DNA of 64,000 bases from Beaufortia kweichowensis (GCA_019155185.1 CM032794.1:3263988-3327987); one strand, 5' to 3'. Counted from the stretch's first letter, positions 11,452 to 23,120 are shown. Notes: generated by a model not told the origin, from the letters alone. Translations and numbers: made by a program.

Positions 11452-11522
11452 GTTTGGATCTGCTCTGTGATGGGAGGTTGCGTTTGAACGGTGCACACTG
11501 TTGGATCTCCGGTGGCCTGCCG
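11452..11522 (+). CDS. Possible internal exon (weak)
   Basis: TGTGTCTGTGTTTTAG is a good acceptor ending at 11,451. A near-consensus donor GTACGT begins at 11,523. The 71 bp between are open in the frame that skips the first two bases, giving LDLLCDGRLRLNG and WISGGLP; the other two frames have stops. Two leading bases complete the one-base overhang of the candidate exon at 10,186-10,258, so the two could splice in frame. No family is recognised. Chance is a serious alternative, because about one random pair in three would match in phase. Confidence 0.2.
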
Positions 11523-11529
11523 GTACGTA

Positions 11530-12540
11530 CACCCGCTCTCACACAGATTTCCCAGCAGCACCTGAGTGAATGAGGCTAACATGAGTCTTTACACCCACTT
11601 AGACCACACGCAGGACACGAGTGACAGCTTCACATCACAACTTCACTCGCATACATGTCAAATCAAAACCAGAGATCCATCCAGACACAGTAGATGTCAA
11701 ACGGAAGCGTGTAGAGTTGGGAATCTGTTGAGAACTTAAAATATACAGAATCTAATTACTTTTATGACTTTCCGTTTTATATGGTCAGATTCTCAAATGA
11801 CTCCTTTTTTATATTATCTTAGAAACACTTGCTAAGCAGTTACCAAATTGATCTTTATCAGTTGTTAATTTTATTGGGTTCGATTAAAAATGATCAAAGA
11901 GTCGTTAATATGTCGTATTGTGTTGTATTTAAGAGACTTATATTAGGGCTGTTCCTGTATCACAATGTCTAGGTATTTTAAAAAAACTTGCACTTATTCT
12001 GCCTTTATGGCACATTACAAAGTCTAATAAACTTTTTGCATACATACAATACAAAATTTGTATTCTGTTAACTCTGTTTTGTTAAATTCTTTGTTTTTAT
12101 TAGGACAGTAAATGCAACTAGGATTGCATTTCTTACAGTACTAAATAAATCATCAATCCGAACATGAATCATTAAATTCCACATGATTCCCATTTCTATC
12201 ACTTGCAAACTTCTCACTGTGTTTAGATTGGAACAGGTATCTCACAGCCAGATAAAGTGTGATGAGTTTCAAACATATGAATCTAAATCATTACAGCTGG
12301 TGAACACATGCACACAGGTGGACAGCAGACTGTCTGTCTGGAGCAAGCAGACAGGCCTGTGGCAAATGCTTCCTCAACAGGACTTTGCAAAGGAATCTCT
12401 TTGTAATCCAGTCATAATGTAGAGCTAACATCCCGAAAACACACATGCGCAGAAACACACTGCCACAGGCTCTTATTGATCATTTTATTCACTCACACAC
12501 ACTCCTTCACTCACAGGTACATATACACTGTGTCTGTATC
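11530..12540. other. Intergenic sequence, no gene seen
   Basis: AT-rich sequence with a GC-balanced stretch at 12,290-12,380. TTATTGATC occurs at 12,473-12,481. No coding frame is credible. Confidence 0.4.
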
Positions 12541-12800
12541 CCTCTGACAGTGTGTTAAAACACTAGCCTGAGGTAGTGAATTATTTTTCCTTCTTTGTTT
12601 TTTCATGCAGCCATTTCCCCTATTCTTGTTTTAATTCCCTCATTTATTAGTGTTTTCCTCTACCGATTGTGGCATTAGCGCAGATTGCTAATGATCCCTT
12701 GCTTTTGAAGCTTTTCTGCATCGCGGTCTCAAGGGAGTCGCCTCCTTTGTGTTTTTACTAATTGCTATAATTTATTGGCTTGTTCAGGTTTTCTGACCAA
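12541..12800. promoter_or_regulatory. CNE-like block
   Basis: Contains GTGGCATTAGCGCAGATTGC and TGCTAATGATCCC near 12,670-12,700, then GGTCTCAAGGGAGTCGCC. It is unique and repeat-free, flanked on both sides by AT-rich DNA. Enhancer function is inferred from composition only. Confidence 0.3.
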
Positions 12801-14120
12801 TTAATTCTTGCTCTTTTTATTTCATTATTCTTTTATAAGGAGCACAAGAAATGTGTTTGTTCTTGTTTCCCTTATGAAAGAAGAAGGACATTTTTACAGC
12901 TGATTTATTATAAGGCCATTTCTTTTTTAAATGTTTTATTTTTAATACCTTTTTATTTTTAAACAAAAATTTATTTATATTTATATTCTTATTCTTTATT
13001 TAATATTTATCATTTTGCAATATTTAATTATTGCAAAATGAGCGAAATGTTTATACTATATTTAAAAGTATTTTCATATTTTTTGCCTTTTTTCAATGTA
13101 ATATTTTCTACAGCACATCCATAATCGATAATTGACAAACTAAACTAAAGCTCTGCAGATCTGCATTCATTAGTGCGCATGACACGTGAAATGCATTCTT
13201 CTCACTTTTCTGTCAACTTGCAGCCTGTCTCTTTAACCACTTGTGTACTGATATGTTACCGCAATACCAGCTTGCTACAGTAATCACAATCCAACTGTGT
13301 CTTCTGCTCTGTAATATAGTTCTTCATAACCACAGGTGTTTCTTTTAGGCGCATGCTTTAGATGCAGGACCATGGTGACAAGTGCAGAACTGGCAGGGTG
13401 ATGTCATCACAGAGGTGTACCCATTGATTATGTCTGTTAAAATAGAAATCCCTTTGGTTTGAGATTGTGGATGTGATCAGCAGTGCAGCAGCATCATGGC
13501 ATAATGTATTTCTCTTCATTAAGGCCTGTAGTCCAGGCCTGATCCTCAATCGGCCCCGAGCACATCAGCTGAGCACAAGCCATAGTGTTGTAGAAATACA
13601 CTTTGGTCTGAATCAATACAGGCCTCCCATGGGCTCTTGTGCCTGATCCTCTACTGGGTCATGTGACTGTGAGTGGCAAGACAGGCCTAATCTTTAGTCA
13701 GCTCTTGCTTCTTTCCACATCCATTGTTCTCCACATTTCAGACCAACACCTTTTTTATTATCCAAACATGCAGAATTTTTCCCCAAATGTTCTCAAACTC
13801 AAAAATATCCAGTCAGTTGTAACACTCGAGAACGAGGAACTTAGATACGTCCAACGTTTAAAGATTAATATCCCGTTTTTCCATTGGGTTTCACTGGAAC
13901 ATAGTTGAGGTTTCTTAAACATCAGACACCAAAATCCCCAAAATGGTAATAGAAGTGGCCCACATTTATCCTTGAGGGTATTCATTATATTAAACCCGCT
14001 CTTCATGTGATATTTTTCGTTATGAAATCCCACTGAAACCGATCACCGTAGTATTTAGTAGGCCTCCTTATGAGCGAAATCATCAGGTAAATTCGTTCTC
14101 AAGTCTCAAATTTTACGGTA
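12801..14120. other. Mostly AT-rich intergenic sequence
   Basis: No gene. At 13,011-13,040 there is a perfect 12-bp inverted repeat (CATTTTGCAATA/TATTGCAAAATG) around a 6-base loop. From 13,340 to 13,700 the DNA is GC-balanced and may be another CNE. The overlapping frames at 13,639-13,908 (plus) and 13,758-14,033 (minus) show no domain and look incidental. Confidence 0.4.
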
Positions 14121-14199
14121 CGCGACTCCATCTCCGTCAACCATGGGCGTTTTTTTCCTGGAGAGAATAAATGATAATTAAATTTACAAAGCAATCAGA

Positions 14200-14620
14200 A
14201 TTAATCGTCTACCATCTCCCACAGCGATTACACACCTACACCTCCCCCCGCTCACGCATACACTCATTTACTCACCAGGCCGAACCCTTGCATGTTTTCG
14301 TTCATACGTTACCTCTCTCGCCCACTCTCTCTCTCCGTAAATTATTTTGTATACTTACGCGAGACTCATTAGTCACCCCTCCCTTCCGTGGCTTAACGAG
14401 AAAGCGATTACAATGTATTTTAACGCGCTCCCAATGGCCGCTCCTGCTTGCTTCTCCACGTCCACACCACACTGCTTTACCTTCAGCACTGAGATCTCCT
14501 CTGCTCTCTCCTCTACCTCTCTGCAGCCTCTCTCTCCTTTCCTCTCTCTCTCTTTTTCTTTCCCTGTCCTTTCTGCAGCCTCTCTCTCTCTCCCTCGCTC
14601 CTCCCTCTCTCAGAGCTCCA
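14200..14620. repeat. CT-rich low-complexity stretch
   Basis: Pyrimidine-rich DNA with CTCTCT runs, densest at 14,500-14,615. It generates a spurious 155-aa Ser/Leu/Pro-rich plus-strand frame (14,171-14,638) and a 117-aa frame. Confidence 0.7.
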
Positions 14621-15260
14621 GGCTGCTGGGGGTTTTAGACGGATCACTCTCACAATGCCTGATCAATACGGCTATTGATCGGCTGGCAAAATGTTTATAA
14701 AATCATCCTGGGTAGCTGGAGCAACGTGGTGGGGAGGAGGAGCGCCAAGAAGGGGAGGGCCGTGCGGGCGATGCCATTCGGACAGGGTAGAGGAGGCAGG
14801 GTGCCCCTGATTGGTCGCTTCTCCGCCCGCGTTGCCAGGCTGTTATGGGGTACATTGCTCTGGCGCTCTCCTTCTGCGTTCTGCCAAACTTTCGAGCCCG
14901 GTTATTTTGTCGTTCTGCATTTTTACTGCGCGCTGTTGGCTGGAAGCCAAACTGTGACAGTGCCCCCCCCGTTATCACGTCTCCCATGAGTCAGAGACCT
15001 TCATTTACATAAATTAGCAGGCGACAGGCAGTGCCAGGCTCTTAATGAGCCGATGTCATGTCCTGCCTTTCCTCTCATACAATTCCCCTACTCAGAGACA
15101 CATAATGTCAACCCACCTGCTTGGGTGGTTCCTCTCTGGTTCCCTTTGGCGTGGTATACCCTCAGGACCCTGCTGCATTTCCCAAGCTGTCTGGGAACCT
15201 CATATCAGCATTTTTATATCAAGTCCCCACTGATATCTCTGTTCCCAGGTGAGCTTTTGA
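14621..15260. promoter_or_regulatory. GC-rich CNE-like block
   Basis: CTGATCAATA at 14,659-14,668 is followed by TATTGATC at 14,673-14,680, forming an 8-bp palindrome around CGGC. Then come ATAAAATCATCCTGGG and CpG-bearing sequence (GCCGTGCGGGCGATGCC, TCCGCCCGCGTTGCCAGG) to about 14,990, and ATAAATTAGCAGGCGACAGG near 15,010. It is one of the more GC-rich unique blocks in the left half. Frames are open on both strands (14,675-14,989 and 14,703-14,987), which probably reflects GC content. Confidence 0.4.
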
Positions 15261-16680
15261 TGGGAGATCTTAGACAAACACACACACACAACGCTAGCAT
15301 TGGCCCTTTAAACATGTCCTAGGACCACACCATCACAACATAGATAAAGAACTTTTTCCAGAAAAATAAATCTGCTGCATCAGAGCTTAGCAAGTTTAGA
15401 ATGAAGACATATTCTTCATATTGCAACAATATTGAAATGAATCCAAGACATTAGATGAAAACGGCATGCATGCACTTCAGTGACTCAATCTAACCTTCCC
15501 ATGTTTGTGTTTTACATGAGTAGAATCAAAACATTTTTAATCATAAACAAAAATGATGGCATTTTAGCCAAATCCTGTGTAAAAAGTATGTTCTGACTCA
15601 CCAACAGAGCTAGAATTGAGTATAATAAGTTTTTGAGATGTGGCATTTGTTTTGTAAATGAGAAATGTGTTGATGTCAATCATTGCACACCTTGTCTTCA
15701 GTGGCAAATGAGCATGTTGTACACTGGGTCTCACAAACTTTTTATTTTTGCACATAATGTAAGAGCAGATTTCCCAGCTGGTCTGAAAGTTTGCATGTAC
15801 GATGTAAATGAGCCTAACGGGGTACACGTGACGCTTCAGATATGACCTTCATGCTTCCAGACACATCTATGTATCTGTGTATGGTTGGTCCTGCATAAAC
15901 ACTATTATTTATATTTCATTTAAAAAATAAATTATAATTTTTTGTGCATGAACCAACAATTATTTGAGAAAAAATATTTTCATTCCCTGCCATCCTGATC
16001 TGGCATTAGTTGCATACCATTGATAGTGTGTTTGATAGCTTCGGGCAAAGTCATATACTGTAGGTCACGCCATTTATGGGAGTTTGTTTAATTGAGTGAG
16101 ATTTTCAATTAACCATGAAGGCTATCTGTCTCCCAACTAACTAGAGTAAGTAACATGGTTTCAGAGCAGTGTTGTCAATGTTATGTCTGCTTGTATTGCT
16201 AAACCCTCAGATATAGGTGTATAGCACAGGTAAAGAGTTTTAGTATGGGCATGTGTAGTTGGTTGTACTGGTTGACAAATTCCGAGGAATGATTGTGTGG
16301 TGGTGAAAGAGAACCCTAGAGCTGCTTTAGGGTCTATTAACACAGGAAGTGTTGTTGAATTCATAACCAGAGCGCAGCAAAGTGGAATGTACTGCAAAAG
16401 TCCCGAAAACCATTTTAAAAGGCAAATTGTATCTTGACACAATTTCTTATAAATAAAACTTGTTTTATAGTATGTTTCACGTCCGTCTAGTACATTAATG
16501 TAGACCAGCAATTAAACACAGCTGAACACCAGAATGCATCCTCAAGTGCATAAAGAGATGATTTGTCTTCTTTGTTTTTTGTCTGTCTTCAGCTCTTTAT
16601 CACATCACTTCTTTTTCCTGGTTTTGATTTTTCCATTCTCTTCATTATTGTCTACCTGCTATCTCTTTTCTCTTTAATAT
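15261..16680. other. Intergenic sequence, no gene seen
   Basis: A short CA run lies at 15,281-15,290. The 116-aa minus-strand frame at 16,161-16,511 has no recognisable motif. Everything else is AT-rich and unremarkable. Confidence 0.4.
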
Positions 16681-17000
16681 GCCACCCCCCTCGCCGTGCA
16701 TAAGAGCTAGCTTTATTTATTTCATCAGAATGCAGAGGGACTCGGGGTGTGTGCGTCTCACACAGAAATCAATTTCGGCTCAGCCAGTGGAACCAAACAA
16801 AGCACCAGGCTCATCCTAGCATCCATGTGTGCTGGCGAAACCTATCGTGCTCATCTCTTCTCTGCGTCCCTCCCTCCTCGGAAGACATTTTGTTCTCACT
16901 TTACCGCCATTATTGTCAATCATCGTGCACGAGTGATGAGGTGTGAACGCAGCTGGCAAATGAGTAATGACTAAGTGTATTTCATTAGCAGAGAAATGAG
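16681..17000. promoter_or_regulatory. CNE-like block
   Basis: Unique sequence with CCACCCCCCTCGCCGTGC, AGAGCTAGCTTTATTTATTTC, TTTACCGCCATTATTGTCAATC and CATCGTGCACGAGTGATGAG. GCCATTATTGTCAAT contains a SOX-like ATTGT core. There is no open frame of interest. Confidence 0.35.
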
Positions 17001-17344
17001 GAAAACAGTTATCTATGTGTAGATATCTCAGAGATGTAGATTCGGTCGCTTTATCTTTCTCTATCTCTATTTTTGTTGTTAGGGTTTTTACCTGTTTCTT
17101 TTTACAGACAATTGTTTTGTAGCTCAGAAGTTTAGAGCTCAGGAAACCCAATTGATTCCTCAGGTTTTACCCAAGATTTGATGATGGACTAGATGTTTCT
17201 ACTTACGTTTTTACATTTTGAAAAATTTGAAGCAAAAAAATTTGACTTCTGATTCATAAGATTTTTAAAAGAGCACAGTTTTAGATATTGTTAAAATATC
17301 AAAAAAGATGCAAAGTTTTAATTTATTTTATATAAATTATTATT
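17001..17344. other. AT-rich sequence
   Basis: Nothing recognised; it may contain the eroded 5' half of the transposon relic that follows. Confidence 0.35.
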
Positions 17345-17472
17345 TCTATAGTTACATTTGTGTCATTCCACGTTTTTGATGACTTTACTATTATTCTAAA
17401 ATGTGGAAAAATATAAATAAAATTTAAATAATGCATGAGTAAGTGACCCTAAACTTTTGACCGATAGTGTAT
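17345..17472. mobile_element. MITE, CAGTACCA type, 3' half (copy 2)
   Basis: GTTTTTGATGACTTTACTATTATTCTAAAATGT and the terminus AAACTTTTGACCGATAGTGTAT align with the right half of the element at 2105-2518. The left end was not found, so the copy is truncated or too diverged. Confidence 0.6.
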
Positions 17473-17639
17473 ACAATGTGTGCATGACATAAATTATAAA
17501 TCTGCGTGTTTGTGGGTGTACAGTAAATGTGTCCTCAGGGTGTTCAGAATAGTAAGTAAATAAGGATAACTGTTCTGTATGGATCCTATGGAGGCCTATG
17601 TCTCTCGGTCTATTTTCTCAGTCTCTTTCTCTCTCGCTC

Positions 17640-18060
17640 TCTGCTTAATGTGAGTTCTAGATCTGCCCTCCTCGCTCCACTTTTATTGATTTCAGCGAGA
17701 AATAGAAGGTGGAAGAAAGAAAGGGCCTTTTCAAGAAGAAGTTAAATGGTCAAGTAGCGGGTGGAGGGTGGCTTTCTCCACTTATTGACGAGGTGGAAAA
17801 ATGTCACTATTATGGAAGCCCTTTCAGGAGATAGCGAGCTGATTGGATGAGTGCCCTGGGGTCAGGCAGGAGCGCATTCCTAGCGCAACCAAACAAGTGT
17901 GTATAAAAGGCCAGAGGATGCAGCTAAACACGTAGAGGTGCCTCTTCACCGGCCGGCGTGTCTATTAGTTGAGTCAAGGCTGCTGGACAAGAGTCACCGC
18001 TTGTGGTGGGTTCTTCTGAAATACATCATACAAAAATAAAAGGCAGAAACAAATCAAGTA
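17640..18060. promoter_or_regulatory. CNE-like block
   Basis: GC-balanced unique sequence including GATTTCAGCGAGAAATAG, GGAGATAGCGAGCTGATTGG near 17,828 and TGTGTATAAAAGGCCAGAGG near 17,898. The last has a TATAAAAG box. About 30 bp downstream there is no clear ATG plus donor, so promoter activity is only a possibility. Confidence 0.35.
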
Positions 18061-18089
18061 AATTTCATTGAATAAATTCGGTACTTTGG

Positions 18090-18680
18090 AGACTGCTGCT
18101 ATGTGGCTGGGCTCCAAAAATGTAAACTGAAAGGACAGTGTAGTATCTGCATTTGTGTTTCTGAGAAGCAGGTTAATAGGGGCACGAGCAAATCGATATT
18201 ATTCACAACAAGAATAAACAGTGAGAAACAAGATGAGTCATGAGAGACTAGAGCAGCATTCCTGCTTTTCTGAAAGACATCTGACCTGTGGTTACGGGTT
18301 CGAGCAGAAGTCACTCATGCTGCTCTGCGAGTTTGACGTCAGGGCCTTTAATTAATGCGGAACATCATCTGGTCAGCCGGTCCCCACAGAACAAGACTTG
18401 AGCCTGGCAAAGGTCAGCATGCCATAGAACAGACAGGGAATAGCTTAATCTGAGGTGAAATGGTTTCTTTTCCAAATTGATTCCAGTTTGGTTTGGACAA
18501 GGGCTGTCTTGTGCTCTAATTGAGCCACTTGAAGACTCGAGCGGAAAGCGGGAAGGCTTCATAAAGCAGGACACATGAACAAACAAAAAATGTTCGACTG
18601 ACATCTGGAGCAAAGCTGTCTGACGGCCCGGGCTCCTTGTCAGACAGTGGACATGCAGTCACAAACTTGCAGTCTTTCAT
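18090..18680. promoter_or_regulatory. CNE-like block with perfect CRE
   Basis: TGACGTCA, the full CREB/ATF palindrome, lies at 18,334-18,341, followed by CCTTTAATTAATGCGGAAC. The block from 18,300 to 18,660 is repeat-free and GC-balanced (GACGGCCCGGGCTCC near 18,622). Function is inferred. Confidence 0.35.
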
Positions 18681-18779
18681 GCACAGATACAAACACACAA
18701 TTGTGTATTGTAATTGTATGTATATATATATAAGATAATGAAACATTGAGGCCTGGTTTTATAGATGGGGCTTAGATTC

Positions 18780-18925
18780 AGCAAGGATTTTTATTTTTAT
18801 TAAATTTTTTATTTTATTTTTATTTTTTATTTATTTTATTATTTAATAAAAAAAATATTTATTGATTTATTTATGTGTTTTTATCCTTTTTAATTATATT
18901 TATGACTTGCATAATACAATACATT
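18780..18925. repeat. AT-rich low-complexity tract
   Basis: Nearly pure A/T with TTTTATTTTTAT-type units from 18,787 to 18,900. Confidence 0.85.
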
Positions 18926-18929
18926 TTTT

Positions 18930-18982
18930 AATGAGTTTGTGAAATCTCTGGGATCAAACCCATGACCTTGGCGTTGCTAGCT
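18930..18982. mobile_element. Fragment of ATCCAAAGCGACT-family dispersed repeat
   Basis: GGGATCAAACCCATGACCTTGGCGTTGCTAG matches the distal part of a repeat widespread in teleosts, whose left part (GCTTTTATCCAAAGCGACTT) is seen at 32,543. Only the distal part survives here. Confidence 0.5.
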
Positions 18983-19860
18983 TTTTAAAATTTGCCTTAG
19001 AAAAAAACATGCACTGTTATGTTTGAAGATGAGTTGAGACAGCTCAAACATGCTTTTTAGTCTGGGTCAAGACTTAAGTCTGGCTTAAGTTTATTGCTTA
19101 AATGAGAGTGTTGGAACCGCATTTAAAATGTTTATACTGTATTTAAATTAGTTAATATCTAACCAGTCTTTACTTTTCTTAGTCATTATTGTGATCACTT
19201 TAATCACAATCACATGTGAATAGTATATCATATTAATATTAAGGTCCACTACTTTTTGTCCTAAATTTGTATAGTATATTTATTGTTTAAAAGTGGCAAA
19301 CTTTTTTGTGACATGTTTGCTTGAAAAGTGTATTTGTGCCACAGCATCTTTTTTCTCCAGAGATGCCACAGGGCTTTATATTTAGTTTTCTAATGCAGTT
19401 CAATGTATTATTTTTAAAGTGTGGACAGTTGCTTAATCTCAACATCTGCACTGATTTTCAAACAAAATCACATGTATAACACTTGCTCTGTATATATTTT
19501 TAATGTAATATATTTCAACCCCCAAACATAGTGTAGCCACGCTTGCCAATTCACTGGACATAAGATGAAAATTCAGGTTTTCTCCCACACACGCATTAAC
19601 ACATGCCACTCTGGCTCACTGAGTTTTTCATGCTGAATGCATAATATATTAAATGAAATAATGTTTCTTGTGGGGATGGTTGTGGTGTGGAATGGATATG
19701 CGTTGAATCTCAATGCGGCCAGAATCCCTGTTTCAATTGGTGTAATGACAGGGGGTAAATGAGTGTATGTGTGATATGGGGGAGGACTTAGCATATCGCC
19801 TCGGGCTAGTCTGTGACGTCCAGAGATGTTCGTGTAGACCATACCCCCTGTGCTCCCACC
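18983..19860. other. AT-rich intergenic sequence
   Basis: No gene or clear repeat. Sequence becomes GC-balanced after about 19,730. Confidence 0.4.
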
Positions 19861-20290
19861 AGACACCAGCAGACCGCCAGACATGGACCCAGCAGTCATT
19901 AGCGAAGTTAAGATTCATTGGCGCTAATTGATGACTATTCCCTCTCACATCCTGCGTTAGTGCGAGCGGCTCAATGCCCGCCCTCACCCCTTCTGTCCAA
20001 AGACCCTGAAGACTACAGCTTCTCTATAATTGGCCTTACTCGACCCCCCGCCATTAAAGATTTAGAGGAAAGGCATCTTGTAGAGCGTTGAATTTTAAGC
20101 GAGCTAAGCTGGGGAGATGACTGCGACGTGGTTTTACAAAAGGGAAGCTGATGGGTGGGTGATTTAGTTAGTTAGTATCAGATGTTAGGTTGAGGTTGAG
20201 GATGAGGGTGGTACCCAGACTTCATGGTCACAGGCCTGTCGATGCTGGTCCAAAGCGTGCCGTAAGGCACAGTAGTACCATTGTTTCTTT
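19740..20290. promoter_or_regulatory. CNE-like block
   Basis: Unique DNA with GTGACGTCCAGAG, CATTGGCGCTAATTGATGAC near 19,918, GCGTTAGTGCGAGCGGC and CCCGCCATTAAAGATTTAG. A minus-strand frame (19,573-19,899) starting MTAGSMSGGLLVSGG looks protein-like at its start but lacks a clear acceptor or donor, so I favour a CNE. Confidence 0.35.
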
Positions 20291-20740
20291 CAGTAAGGTT
20301 GTTTAATATGGTTTAATAATTAATGCGTTAGGGGCCTACAATGGGTAACACAGTCACAGTCAAGGATAACCAATTGCAAATACATTTTTACTAAACTATT
20401 TTAGATATGAAGATATTAATGAATACTGATTATACGCCTTTACATGCAGATAAACTCACCACATGGATATAATTGTTTGGTGAAAGTGCTGGTTATCACC
20501 TTGACAACCTCAGTAAACACAAATATACAGTCAAAAAACAGTTTGGTATCTGTTCTGTGTCTGCTCGGAAAAGCTCCATACATTATCAGCCTGCTGTGTT
20601 TGTGCTCCTGCTGCGGCCCACTCATTGGGTCTGTGTGATCTGGAGACAGGGTGAGGAATGTGAGAAGCATCTTAGGAAACATGAGCTGCTATTTTCCCAC
20701 AAGCATAAAAAAACAGATGCCAAGACTCTGGAATCCTGGT
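20291..20740. other. Intergenic sequence
   Basis: Overlapping short frames on both strands around 20,440-20,740 show no domain. No gene is called. Confidence 0.4.
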
Positions 20741-20748
20741 GACGCAAT

Positions 20749-21310
20749 GAGAGAGAGAGAGAGAAAGAGAGTAAGAGAGAGTACTTTAGTGAAAGTGGAT
20801 TTGAGTAAAATTGTGGATTTGTGTACAATCAGACATTTAATGTTTGTGATCCTTGGCCATGTATAGACTCTTTTATCATGCCAACAAAGCTTTTTGAATC
20901 TTGAATCTTAAAAAGAAGAGAAAGAATAAGAGAGAGAGTGTGTGTGATAGAGGGAGAAAAGAAAAGATGAGAGAGAGAATGTGAGAGACAGAATATTAAG
21001 GGAAAGAGAGAGAATTGAGAGACGGGGTGCATGAGAAGACAGTGACAATTAATGAGAAAAGAGAAGAAAGAAGAAATTATAAAGAAAGAATGAGGGAGAG
21101 AAATGAAAAAATAAGAGAATGTGAGAGACTGCAAAATTGAATAATAAAGGAAAGTGAAAGAGAGAGAATGAGAGAATAAGAGAGAGAGAATGAGAGAGAA
21201 TATAAAAAAGAATGAGTCAGAGAGGAGTCAACAATTGAGAGAGGGTTTAAAAAAAGAATGATTCAGAGAGAAGACCCAACCAGAGAGAGAGAGAATAAAA
21301 GAAAACAAAA
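20749..21310. repeat. Imperfect GA-rich low-complexity region
   Basis: Degenerate GAGAGA/GAAAGA/GAATGAGA sequence interrupted by a unique stretch at 20,800-20,915, leading into the pure AG tract. Confidence 0.85.
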
Positions 21311-21311
21311 C

Positions 21312-21429
<118 letters not shown>

Positions 21430-21639
21430 AATTGTAGAAGTGGTCTTAGCAAAGGAAAAGTAAGAAGTAAGAGAAGCAGCTGTAAGTTCACTGAGTCTCC
21501 GTTGGGACGGGCTCCTGGCCTCTGCTCTTTCATTTTCTTTCTGTAGGAACATCTGTGAAGGAAAGCCATTAATTGTTTGTTGGCTAAGTGATCATTACAA
21601 AAGCAGATGCCGTCTCAATCCTTTTTCCTGTTTTAAGAT

Positions 21640-22200
21640 GTGAGAATATAGACAAGAGAGAGCGAGAGCATACACTCCCCAGGCCCTGATTGAGAGACGT
21701 ACCGTCAGCAACGTTTCTTAATTTCTCATACGTTCTGATGCCCTCTTAAAAAGAATCTTTCCCAACACAAAAACAGTGCACATCAATGCCTGTTCCCCCT
21801 CTCCTCCTGCTCTAATTATCCCTGCCTCTGTAATTGCTGTTATATTCATCATAGCTTTTGGTATTTATAGGGTCTGTTTTGATCATAGTAATAATGTCAC
21901 TCTGGAATTCCCATGCTTGGGAGAAGAACAAGAAAGAGAGAAAGAGAAAAGAGGAAGGGAGGGCAGGGGGTGATGTTTGGATCCAGGCAGAGTCTCTCAG
22001 ACATCAGTTGAGGAAGGGCCCAGGGGCCACGGCTCCGGGCTGATCTGCCGCTCGGCTTTAGGTGACCTGCGTCCCATGCGGATTGGGCTCTGGGCTACAT
22101 GTAGAGCAAGTTTCCGACTGAGCTGAATGGATCTGCGCTGAGCTGAGTGAGATCTAACCTGCTGGCGACTGAAGTCTGGGGATGAAGGTCTGTCTTAATG
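21640..22200. promoter_or_regulatory. CNE-like block
   Basis: Unique, with GCTCTAATTATCCCTGCCTC near 21,810, CATAGTAATAATGTCACTC near 21,882 and a GC-rich part at 21,975-22,090 (GGGCCCAGGGGCCACGGCTCC near 22,016). A GA-rich patch at 21,926-21,968 interrupts it. Confidence 0.35.
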
Positions 22201-22344
22201 TCCCTGGGACAGAGAACTTGTGGTCTCTTTTTTCCATTCTTTTTCATTCTCTCGTCATTTATCTTCATTTTACATTTTAATATTTGTTTGTTTTTGTTTC
22301 CAGAATAGTTTTTAATGGTTTCTACCCAAAACTATTAGACTGTT

Positions 22345-22520
22345 CAGGGCTGTTCCTGGAGAGCCACATCCCGCAGAGTTCATTTTCAACCTTGCTCTTA
22401 CACACCTGCCTGTAATTTTCATGTAGTCTCAAAGACCTTGATTAGCTTGGTTGGTTCAGTTTTTTTTAATTAGGGTTGAAACTAAACTCTGCAAGACGTG
22501 ACCTTCCAGGAATGGCCCTA
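22345..22520. mobile_element. Palindromic element, TCCTGGAGAGCCAC..GCAGAGTT type
   Basis: The left end AGGGCTGTTCCTGGAGAGCC with GCAGAGTTCATTTTCAACC mirrors the right end GGTTGAAACTAAACTCTGC with TTCCAGGAATGGCCCTA. Between them is CACACCTGCC and GACCTTGATTAGCTTGG. Short inverted elements with these ends are very common in cyprinid genomes. It is non-coding. Confidence 0.75.
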
Positions 22521-22613
22521 AACAAAAGTGGTCTTAAATGACACTGATTTTCTCTGCTCACCCATTATGGCCACGCTGGTCAAGCAGTTGTACCTCAAAA
22601 ATAATAAGCTTAA

Positions 22614-22881
22614 AGGGATAGTGTACTCCAAAGTAATTCATTTATGTATCCTCATAATGTTGAAAACCTGTATGTGATTCTTTCTTCTGTAAAACACAAA
22701 AGTAGATATTTCAAGAAATATCTCAGTGGTTTTGTGTCCATATCATGGGATATCATTGGTTTCCAGCGTTCTTTAAAATATCTTTCTTTCTTGTTAACCA
22801 AAAGAAAAGTCACACAGGTTTGGAATGACATGAAGGTGGCATAAATGATGAATGTATTTTTAGTTTTTGGTGAACTATCCC
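22614..22881. mobile_element. MITE, AGGGATAGT type, copy 2 (both ends)
   Basis: It begins AGGGATAGTGTACTCCAAAG and ends GTTTTTGGTGAACTATCCC, with CTGTATGTGATTCTTTCTTC and GTCACACAGGTTTGGAATGAC inside in inverted arrangement. Both terminal repeats survive, unlike the copy at 3509. Confidence 0.8.
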
Positions 22882-23120
22882 ACTAATAATCGTGCTAGAA
22901 GTAACCGTCTAAAATGAGATAAATATGATTTAAGCATAATGAACAAACAACAAATGTGTGTATAGTTATGCACATTTTCCTGATGCATTTCTACACAAAC
23001 ATTTTAATAAGAAAGTTAATAATAAAGCTTTAACAATTTGTAACTCAAAATATTAGTTTAAACCTATCATTACTCATTAATCTGCCATTGCTCCTCTTGT
23101 TTTTGTATCCATATTTCTCT
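22882..23120. other. AT-rich sequence
   Basis: No recognisable feature. Confidence 0.4.

Noticed and set aside
14171..14638. 155-aa Ser/Leu-rich ORF
   Set aside because: Low-complexity CT-rich sequence.
17898..17912. TATAAAAG box as a promoter
   Set aside because: No start codon with donor or clear transcript structure follows.
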